The notes under the pieces: generated by a model
Databases searched by the model: none
Seen by the model: only the letters and a program-made list of their open reading frames with translations
What the model was told of the DNA's origin: nothing
From: Clostridiales bacterium
GTDB taxonomy: Bacteria; Bacillota; Clostridia; Oscillospirales; Acutalibacteraceae
Assembly: GCA_019415925.1 (NCBI GenBank)
Contig: DXYG01000036.1
Coordinates: 1 to 24,178, forward strand
Direction: 5' to 3'
DNA length: 24,178 bases
Part shown: positions 7,837 through 14,638 of the stretch, one piece after another
How positions within the stretch are numbered: position 1 is the stretch's first letter
Layout of the letters: every line of letters starts with the position of its first letter
Made by a program: the position numbers and the translations under genes

Positions 7837-8166
7837 TAATTAACAATTAACAATTTACAATTTACAATTAGCAATGAACAATTATGATAGAATTGCAGCG
7901 GCGAACTGTGTTCGCCATAATGAATAAATTGTTACACAATTTATTCATAGGGACGTCAGGGATGCCGTCCCCTACGGATATAGAGGAAACGTATGTGCAG
8001 AATTGTAGCGAGCGACGCCCTCGTCGCTCACAAAAAACGTCACCAATATATCAATTTAAAATTCGGGCAACCGTTTTTACCAAAATAACCGATTTTTCCA
8101 CTCGAATTGCGTGTCGAGGCACTCGACCGACCATTAATTCCGCATTACGCATTCCGAATTCCGAAT
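7837..8166. repeat. Composite palindromic repeat element inside the operon
   Basis: This is a non-coding stretch of about 330 bases between the decarboxylase and MBOAT genes. The left part is an AT-rich series of AATTTACAATT/AATTAACAATT-like units (7837-7884). Five hairpins follow: 7900-7906 with 7910-7916, 7920-7932 with 7936-7948 (13 bp), 7950-7955 with 7966-7971, 8010-8017 with 8022-8029, and 8113-8118 with 8122-8127. The right end carries repeated ATTCCGMATT-like units (8133-8166). Its mosaic build resembles dispersed repeats of clostridial genomes (recalled, not searched). It must be transcribed through if the operon is continuous, and could reduce or process downstream mRNA. Confidence 0.7.
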
Positions 8167-8171
8167 TAAAT

Positions 8172-9350
8172 TCACGGAGTATTAAAAATATCCGTATATA
8201 TCATTTCTCTGACGATTTTTAATCCGTCTTTTTCCGAATAAAGCGAGATAACGGGCATTTCTCTGCTGAGGAACACCGCCATACCCTCCATTGCCGAATA
8301 TGCGCCCGTGCGCTCAAACACGAGTATATCTCCGATTTCAAGCGAAGAAAATTCTGCATTTCTCGCAAGAATATCATTCGTGGTGCAAAGGCTTCCGCAA
8401 AGCGTCCATTTATCCGCACTTTCACAGCAAGCATTGCCCTCGCCCTTGATGTGAGCAATTTTCGGAATCTGCATTCCCTGCAACTGTCCGTCATATTTAA
8501 GCTGATTGAGTCCGCCGTCAACAATTGCGTAGTTTACTCCGCAGTTTGTCTTTACGTCCATAACCTTTGTGAAATAATATCCGCAGGGTGCGGCAAAAAA
8601 TCTGCCCATTTCAACGGTAAGCTTAACCTTTTTTGCAAGCTCCCTGATTTTGGGCGCAACTGCACAAAGGCGTTCTTTCTCGGTTTCGTCGGCGTTGTCG
8701 CTGAAATAGTCAACGGCAAGTCCCGTTCCATACTCAACACGCTCAATCTCAAAGTCAAGCTCGCTCTTTACCCTGTCAATAAACTCTGTAACGTAGTCAA
8801 GCTCTTTTTCAATTGAGGCAGGCTTTCTCTTCTGAGTACCCGTAAAGAAGTGCAGTCCGACAATCTCGATTCCGCTGTAGTCATCACGGTTTCCGATAAC
8901 GTCAAGCACGTCCTTTTCATCCATACCAAACTGACTGCCGCCTGTAAGCCTGACAAGCACAGGAACTTTAATTCCTCTTTTTTCCGCACTTTCGTTAATC
9001 AGCTTTAAGTGGAGATAGCTCTCCGCCGTAAACGTGCCGACCTTGTCGTCCATTGCACGCTCAACGTCAGCCTTTGTCTTGTTCACGCCCGAAAAAATAA
9101 CCTTGTCCATATCAGCGTTTGTCTTTTCGCAGATTGTAAGCTCTCCGGGACTGCAAACCTCGATTTTATCAAAGCAGTCGGGCAGACATTTAAGCAAAAA
9201 CGGGTTTGCCTTTATTGAAAAGCAAAGCCCGGTGTCTGCGCCAAATTCAGTTTTAACAAGCTGAGCACGCTTTTCAAACTCATCGCTGTCAAAAACATAT
9301 GACGGAGTGCCGAGCTTCAGCGCAAGCTCCTTGAATAATGACTTGTCCAT
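8172..9350 (-). CDS. Fold-type III PLP-dependent amino-acid decarboxylase (LysA/BtrK-like)
   Basis: This 392-residue protein has an alanine-racemase-like barrel and a C-terminal beta domain of the diaminopimelate/ornithine decarboxylase type. K47 in FSIKANP should hold PLP. GLHFFTGTQ (165-173), EMGR (247-250), CGSLCTTND (318-326, C322) and GAY (349-351) are the remaining family motifs. In diaminopimelate decarboxylase the cysteine is followed by Glu, and in ornithine decarboxylase by Asp; here it is Thr, so the substrate is probably neither diaminopimelate nor a diamine precursor. The ATG at 9350 has GAGG upstream and lies seven bases after the carrier-protein stop, implying a carrier-linked job. 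BtrK of butirosin synthesis, which decarboxylates glutamate on a carrier protein, is the closest idea. Plain lysA or a racemase role is not excluded. Confidence 0.85.
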   Translation of the reverse strand: MDKSLFKELALKLGTPSYVFDSDEFEKRAQLVKTEFGADTGLCFSIKANPFLLKCLPDCFDKIEVCSPGELTICEKTNADMDKVIFSGVNKTKADVERAMDDKVGTFTAESYLHLKLINESAEKRGIKVPVLVRLTGGSQFGMDEKDVLDVIGNRDDYSGIEIVGLHFFTGTQKRKPASIEKELDYVTEFIDRVKSELDFEIERVEYGTGLAVDYFSDNADETEKERLCAVAPKIRELAKKVKLTVEMGRFFAAPCGYYFTKVMDVKTNCGVNYAIVDGGLNQLKYDGQLQGMQIPKIAHIKGEGNACCESADKWTLCGSLCTTNDILARNAEFSSLEIGDILVFERTGAYSAMEGMAVFLSREMPVISLYSEKDGLKIVREMIYTDIFNTP

Positions 9351-9357
9351 AACAACC

Positions 9358-9585
9358 TCATTCGTCCTGAAGCTGTTCAATCAAAGCCATCATAGCCTTT
9401 GCCGAATTGAAGTTTTCGGGAACAAGATTGTTAGGCTTGATTTCAATATCAAATGCCTCGTTAAGCTCACCGACAAGCGCAACAATGTCGAATGAATCGA
9501 GCACGCCGTCGTCAATAAGAGCAGTTTCGTTTTCAAAATCCACGTCAGGTCTTAATTCCTCAAGTATTTCCATTAATTCGTCCAT
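9358..9585 (-). CDS. DltC-like acyl/aminoacyl carrier protein
   Basis: This is a 75-residue acidic helical protein with the phosphopantetheine attachment motif LDSFDIVALV; the serine is S31. Size and motif match D-alanyl carrier protein (DltC) and small stand-alone peptidyl carrier proteins. It would carry the group activated by the adjacent adenylating enzyme as a thioester to the MBOAT protein. The ATG at 9585 has AAAAGGAG upstream. It sits between the adenylation gene (73 bases away) and the decarboxylase gene (7 bases away), which is not the A-B-C-D order of standard dlt operons. Confidence 0.93.
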   Translation of the reverse strand: MDELMEILEELRPDVDFENETALIDDGVLDSFDIVALVGELNEAFDIEIKPNNLVPENFNSAKAMMALIEQLQDE

Positions 9586-9658
9586 TGTAATTTCTCCTTT
9601 TAATCATAATAGTATATATTTCTGTTTTTTGTCTGTTGTATTTCAGTAAATCAGAAAT

Positions 9659-11164
9659 TTACTTAAACATCGCTTTCATACTCTGCATATCAAGCTTGCC
9701 ATTCGGCAGTTTCGGCAGTTCTTCAAGCGCAACAAGCTTTCTCGGCACCATAAACGCAGGCAGAACCTTTCTGAAATGCAGAACGATTTCCTTTGACTGC
9801 ACATCACCCGTATAGAACAGGTAGAGGTGCTCTTTTTCCTTATTGTAAAGCGCACAGCACTCGCCAAGTCCGTCAATCTGCTTAGCGGTTTCTTCAATCT
9901 CGCCAAGCTCAATGCGGTGGCCCATATGCTTAATCTGGCGGTCTTTTCTGCCGTGGAACATCAGCAGTCCGTCATCACGAAAGCTTCCGAGGTCGCCTGT
10001 CTTGTAAATCAGCTCACGGTAATTTTTGTTGAGCGGATTCTGAACAAACGACTCGCTTGTACGCTGTAAATCTCCGTAATATCCGAGCGCAAGAATAGGA
10101 CCTTTTACGCAGATTTCTCCGATTTCACCCTCGGCGGTTTCAGTTCCGTCCTCGTTAAGCAGAATAATTGAGTAGTTCTCGTACGGCTTGCCTATCGGCA
10201 GAACGGTATCATCTTCAACCTTTTCGTCAACAACATAGTATGTACACGAAGCCGTTGCCTCAGTCGGGCCGTACTGATTGACGTAGAGCACATCGGGCAG
10301 ATTCTCCTGCCAGATTTTCAGGTATTTGCACGGCATAACCGAGCCTGAGAAACAAACTTTTTTAAGGTATTCGGGCTTTACGCAGTCAAATGCGCCGAGC
10401 TTTGCAGGCAGTTCTATTCCCGCAACACTCCAGCAGAGCGCAGTCACCCTGTTTTTGTTGAGCGTTTCAAACAGCTCGGTAGGCATAGAGAATTCATTTT
10501 TCGGGATAATCACAGTTGACGCACCCGTCTTAAGCGGCAGATAAATATCCCTCACTGCAGCAATGTAATCAAGCGGCGACTGATTTCCCAGAACGTCGCT
10601 TTCATTAATATCAAGCACCTTGCACACTGCGTCAATGTAGCACATCAGCGAATGGTGCGAGGTGATAACGCCCTTTGGCACGCCCGTTGAACCGGAGGTG
10701 AAAATCACATAAAGTGGTGAAATCTCGGTAAGTCCCAAGCGAGCCTTGCTCAGCAAGTTTTCATCGGGAATTGTCGATATTATATCATCTATAATAATTA
10801 TTTTTCCGCTAAAGTCAAGTTTTTTTGCCGTTTCAAGGTGTTCTTTGTCTACAAGCATAAAATCTGACTTAATTACACCCAATATGCTGTTCAATCTTGA
10901 CAGCGGCATCGTGGCGTCCATCGGCGCATAAAAGCACCCTGCTCTTACAACGCCGAGAAAAGCGGCAGGCGTCAGCACGTGACGACCACTCATAACCACA
11001 ACAGGCAAATTCCCCGAAACGAGTCGGGCAATGTAAGTACCGATTGATTTTGTGTAATTGTTAAACTCAGAAAAAGTAATTTTTCTGTTCTCGTCGGTAA
11101 AAACCGTCTTGCCGGCATACCTCTCGGCAGTATTATCAAGCCAATCCAAAACCGAAGTTTTCAT
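9659..11164 (-). CDS. DltA-like amino-acid adenylating enzyme (carrier-protein ligase)
   Basis: This 501-residue member of the ANL superfamily activates a carboxylate with ATP and loads it onto a carrier protein. Core motifs are all present: TSGSTGVPKG (156-165), NQYGPTEAT (296-304), YKTGD (387-391), GRKDRQIKHMGHRIELGEIE (405-424) and the catalytic Lys K490 in PNGK. The length equals DltA (about 500). Two pocket positions differ from canonical DltA as I remember it. The amino-group-binding Asp in NQAPFSFDLSV is Ile201 in NQSPLDYIAAV, with an Asp two positions earlier (D199). The Cys of the FCGE motif is Ser273 in FSGS. The substrate may therefore not be D-alanine. The start is ATG at 11164 with only a weak ribosome site, 27 bases after the upstream gene, so coupling is possible. 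Confidence 0.9.
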   Translation of the reverse strand: MKTSVLDWLDNTAERYAGKTVFTDENRKITFSEFNNYTKSIGTYIARLVSGNLPVVVMSGRHVLTPAAFLGVVRAGCFYAPMDATMPLSRLNSILGVIKSDFMLVDKEHLETAKKLDFSGKIIIIDDIISTIPDENLLSKARLGLTEISPLYVIFTSGSTGVPKGVITSHHSLMCYIDAVCKVLDINESDVLGNQSPLDYIAAVRDIYLPLKTGASTVIIPKNEFSMPTELFETLNKNRVTALCWSVAGIELPAKLGAFDCVKPEYLKKVCFSGSVMPCKYLKIWQENLPDVLYVNQYGPTEATASCTYYVVDEKVEDDTVLPIGKPYENYSIILLNEDGTETAEGEIGEICVKGPILALGYYGDLQRTSESFVQNPLNKNYRELIYKTGDLGSFRDDGLLMFHGRKDRQIKHMGHRIELGEIEETAKQIDGLGECCALYNKEKEHLYLFYTGDVQSKEIVLHFRKVLPAFMVPRKLVALEELPKLPNGKLDMQSMKAMFK

Positions 11165-11191
11165 ATTTAAATACCAATCTTTAAAAATAAT

Positions 11192-12754
11192 TTAAATTTT
11201 CTTTCTTCCTATTTTTAATTTAATTGCTTTTGAATTTTTGTAAAAAGAACGTAATCCAAACATCCATACTGCAAATACTATAATTTGAAGATGACTAACA
11301 TATTTAGGCATCACTTCGAATAAAATAAGTGCTAATGTTAAGCCGATTATGACCATTTTAAAATGCATCTCCGGAGTACACTTTTCTTTTAGATTAATAT
11401 TCTTCAGTCTGCGATGAGAGAAAAGTATCATTGAACATACAATAATAAAACTTAATGAACTTATAAGCAGTAGGCATTTGTATATAATACCTCCTGCGCC
11501 TTCTAAAACAAATTTATTTATCTCATTACCATCATCGTAAGCAAATGGCAGAAACGGAATGCCCCATAAGCCCTTAAACTTATTGAATATATGTAACGGG
11601 ATAATGCCCGGTTCATCAATATATTTTTGTAGACGTTCCTCTATCAAACCCTTTTGATATTCTATTGCATCATCTTTATTATCAAATTCCGAATACATTT
11701 CATATGTATTTGAATCTGATTCATTCCAATGTCCGCTTTTTTCATAATTAAAACCCAAATATACAGCCCAGCCCATAGGCAATCTATATTCTATTTTCTT
11801 AGTCGCTTTGCTACTCTCGCTGACAACATTTTTTACAAAAGCACTACAAGCATTCGACATTACTACAAAGCACAAACCAAAACACAGAATCTGAAATAAA
11901 ACAGAAATAATCTTCTTAATGGTAATTTTATCAATAAATGTTTTTGCTATGCAAAAAATACAGAAGGAAATTATTACAATTGTTCCTCCTTGATTAATTT
12001 TATTCGCAAAACTAATTATTAGTGCTGACAAAAATAAACACAGTATTCTCAACGCCAGATTATATTTCTTATCATAATACTTAAGAAATAGCCAAAGTGA
12101 TATTATATGAAAAAATAATAATGGTGTTTCATGTATAAGTAACTGTGATTGGAACAGCCCAACCGGAAGCAAGTTATACAACAAAATACCAATAAACGCT
12201 ATAGTGCTACCAACATATTTTCTTATAATATCAAACAAGAAAACACTTGCTATTGATAATAACAACGACAGAAAGACAGTGAGTGCTTTTGTATCCTTAC
12301 CAAAAACGGAAACTATCGGAGACAAAAAAAGTCCATAAATTACTTGATATTGATAATTCCATGCAGGCACTAAATTTTCAGTAATTTCGCCACTATCTGA
12401 TAATTGTTGTGCGAAAGAGGCATATAAACTCATATCTATTGTGTTTGCGGCATCATTATCAAAAAGAAAGACAAAAAACACTTTAGTAACAAGAGAAACC
12501 AAAAAAATACAAAATACCATCTTAAACAAAGAGACTTTACTTATTGGCATATAGATTTTTTTATGCGCAAAATTTAAAACATCTGATCCAAAATACCAAA
12601 CAGCAAACACAAACAATAGTAATGCAATAAATAACACATAGCCTAATAAACCATCTGATACCAATCCACATAAAGAGGACATACTTGCTGCCAAAATAAT
12701 TCCAATCAGTATATAAAATACAATATCAACTGTTTTTACTATAAACCTGCTCAC
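11192..12754 (-). CDS. Polytopic membrane glycosyltransferase, GT-C/PMT-like
   Basis: This 520-residue protein has about ten to twelve hydrophobic segments. A GT-C arrangement is visible: after the third hydrophobic segment an extracytoplasmic loop carries acidic residues (FDND at 98-101) and IDMSLYASFAQQLSDSG, the place where GT39/83-type enzymes keep their catalytic Asp. Such enzymes use polyprenyl-phosphate sugars outside the membrane. The start is GTG at 12754; AAGGAG lies 11 bases upstream and overlaps the glmS stop codon. Base composition is clearly more AT-rich than its neighbours glmS and the adenylation gene, suggesting separate ancestry. It could accept the sugar supplied by the GtrB-like enzyme at 17300-18256. 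A polymerase or flippase role is less likely but not excluded. Confidence 0.7.
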   Translation of the reverse strand: MSRFIVKTVDIVFYILIGIILAASMSSLCGLVSDGLLGYVLFIALLLFVFAVWYFGSDVLNFAHKKIYMPISKVSLFKMVFCIFLVSLVTKVFFVFLFDNDAANTIDMSLYASFAQQLSDSGEITENLVPAWNYQYQVIYGLFLSPIVSVFGKDTKALTVFLSLLLSIASVFLFDIIRKYVGSTIAFIGILLYNLLPVGLFQSQLLIHETPLLFFHIISLWLFLKYYDKKYNLALRILCLFLSALIISFANKINQGGTIVIISFCIFCIAKTFIDKITIKKIISVLFQILCFGLCFVVMSNACSAFVKNVVSESSKATKKIEYRLPMGWAVYLGFNYEKSGHWNESDSNTYEMYSEFDNKDDAIEYQKGLIEERLQKYIDEPGIIPLHIFNKFKGLWGIPFLPFAYDDGNEINKFVLEGAGGIIYKCLLLISSLSFIIVCSMILFSHRRLKNINLKEKCTPEMHFKMVIIGLTLALILFEVMPKYVSHLQIIVFAVWMFGLRSFYKNSKAIKLKIGRKKI

Positions 12755-12769
12755 AATATAACACTCTCC

Positions 12770-14599
12770 TTATTCCACCGTAACGGATTTTGCGAGGTTT
12801 CTTGGCTTATCGGGGTCGTTTCCTCTGTTGATTGAGGTGTAATATGCAAGCATCTGAAGCGGAACTACGGCCGTAATCGGCATTAAAAGCTCCTCGGAAT
12901 GGGGAATTTCAACAACATAATCAGCCACGCCGTCCTTAAGCTCTCTTGCGCAGGCGTCTGTGCAGACAAGAATAATCTTTGCGCCTCTTGACTTGACCTC
13001 AACAATATTGCTGATAGTCTTGGGAATCACGTCGGTCTGTGTAGCAACCGAAATAACGGGCATTTCCTCGTCAATAAGCGAAATTGTGCCGTGCTTAAGC
13101 TCGCCTGCCGCATAGCTTTCGGAGTGAATGTATGAAACCTCTTTGAGCTTCAGCGAGCCCTCCATTGAAAGCGCATAGTCAAGACCTCTGCCGATATAAA
13201 GCAGGCTGTCAGCCGTAACAAGCTTTGTTGCGATATATTTACATTTATCCTCGCAGTTGTCGATAACATACTGAACTGCATCGGGCATTTTCATAAGTGA
13301 AGATACAAGTCTTTTGCACTCTGCAACGCTTACGGTTTCCTTTGCAAGCGCAAGCTCAAATGCAAAGAGATAAACAACCGAAAGCTGAGTGATATAAGCC
13401 TTTGTTGATGCAACGGCTATTTCGGGACCTGCAAGCGTGTAGATAAGCATATCTGCCTCACGTGCAATCGAACTGCCCTTAGCGTTTACAATTGCAAGCG
13501 TAGTAGCACCCTTCTGCTTTGCAAGGCGCATTGCGGCAAGGCTGTCGGCAGTTTCGCCCGACTGCGAAATGATAATAACAAGGTCGCCCTTGCCTACAAT
13601 CGGATTTCTGTAGCGGAACTCGGAAGCAATATCTACGTTTACCGGAACTCTTGCAAGGTCCTCAATAACGTATTTTCCGACCATACCTGCGTGCATAGCA
13701 GTACCGCAGGCTACAATCGTAATGTTAGTAAACTCCCTGAGCTTTTCAAGTGTAATGCCGCACTCCTCAAGGCAAGGCAAGCCGTCCTTGATTCTGGGCA
13801 TAATTGTTGTTCTTATTGCAAGCGGCTGTTCGTTGATTTCCTTAATCATAAAGTGAGGATAACCACCCTTTTCGGCAGCCTCCATATCCCAGTCAGCCGT
13901 CTTTAATTCCTTTTCAATCGGGTCAAGGTGCTCGTCAACAAAGGTCACTCCCTCGCCTGACAAGGTTGCAATTTCATCGTGGTCAAGCAGATAATAATCC
14001 CTTGTGTACTGCAAAATTGCAGGAACGTCGGATGCGATAAAGCACTCGCCCTCTGCAACGCCCACGATAAGCGGACTTTCTCTGCGGACTGCAAAAATTC
14101 TGTCCGGAAAGTCCTTGAACATAATACCGAGCGCAAACGAACCCTTAAGCTCCGCCATAACAGCGTCAATAGTTTCAAGCGGATTTCCGTTATATTTGTA
14201 GTCAAGCAGCTGTGCTACAACCTCGGTGTCGGTGTCGCTCAGAAATTCTCTGCCCTTTGAAACTAAAAACTCTTTCAACTCTATGTAATTTTCTATAATT
14301 CCATTGTGAACGATTGTAACTCTGGCGCCGCTGTGCGGATGTGAATTGACGTCCGACGGCTCGCCGTGAGTTGCCCATCTTGTGTGACCTATACCAACGT
14401 TACCGTTCGGCTTGCCGACAGCCGCAAGCTTATCCTCTAAATCCTTAAGCTTGCCCTTTGTCTTTACCGTTTTGATTTCGCCGTTTTCAAAAACAGCGAT
14501 ACCTGCCGAGTCATAACCTCTGTATTCAAGCTTAGTCAATGCGCTTACAAGCACATCACTGCAATCTCTGTGACCTACGTATCCAACAATACCACACAT
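12770..14599 (-). CDS. glmS: Glutamine--fructose-6-phosphate aminotransferase (GlmS)
   Basis: GlmS makes glucosamine-6-phosphate from fructose-6-phosphate and glutamine, the entry to UDP-GlcNAc. The product is 609 residues, the standard length. MCGIVGYVGHRD gives the N-terminal nucleophile Cys2. The glutaminase domain includes GHTRWATHG and HNGIIEN, and two SIS isomerase domains follow (CGTAMHAG, SQSGETADSLAA, STKAYITQ). The C-terminus LAKSVTVE is the canonical one. ATG at 14599 has GGGAG upstream. Only 39 bases separate it from the dehydratase gene, so it is inside the polysaccharide unit, and the glmS ribozyme that usually precedes this gene in Firmicutes cannot fit. Confidence 0.98.
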   Translation of the reverse strand: MCGIVGYVGHRDCSDVLVSALTKLEYRGYDSAGIAVFENGEIKTVKTKGKLKDLEDKLAAVGKPNGNVGIGHTRWATHGEPSDVNSHPHSGARVTIVHNGIIENYIELKEFLVSKGREFLSDTDTEVVAQLLDYKYNGNPLETIDAVMAELKGSFALGIMFKDFPDRIFAVRRESPLIVGVAEGECFIASDVPAILQYTRDYYLLDHDEIATLSGEGVTFVDEHLDPIEKELKTADWDMEAAEKGGYPHFMIKEINEQPLAIRTTIMPRIKDGLPCLEECGITLEKLREFTNITIVACGTAMHAGMVGKYVIEDLARVPVNVDIASEFRYRNPIVGKGDLVIIISQSGETADSLAAMRLAKQKGATTLAIVNAKGSSIAREADMLIYTLAGPEIAVASTKAYITQLSVVYLFAFELALAKETVSVAECKRLVSSLMKMPDAVQYVIDNCEDKCKYIATKLVTADSLLYIGRGLDYALSMEGSLKLKEVSYIHSESYAAGELKHGTISLIDEEMPVISVATQTDVIPKTISNIVEVKSRGAKIILVCTDACARELKDGVADYVVEIPHSEELLMPITAVVPLQMLAYYTSINRGNDPDKPRNLAKSVTVE

Positions 14600-14638
14600 A
14601 CCTTTGTCTCCCTTTCAAAAGATACTTATCCTTTTTAA

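Noticed and set aside
7837..7884. Regularly repeated AATTTACAATT-like units as a CRISPR fragment
   Set aside because: Units are adjacent and degenerate with no spacers, and no cas gene is present.
7884..8222. 112-residue plus-strand frame in the repeat element
   Set aside because: The sequence is a chain of hairpins and repeat units; the translation has no domain character.
8172..9350. Annotation as lysA (diaminopimelate decarboxylase)
   Set aside because: The acid after the catalytic Cys is missing and the gene sits directly behind a carrier-protein gene; only the fold family is supported.
5063..11164. Annotation as a standard dltABCD operon
   Set aside because: Gene order differs, a decarboxylase is inserted, the MBOAT protein is AlgI-length, and two D-Ala-pocket residues appear changed.
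14600..14638. glmS ribozyme upstream of glmS
   Set aside because: The gap is 39 bases, far shorter than the ribozyme; no P1/P2 pattern was seen.
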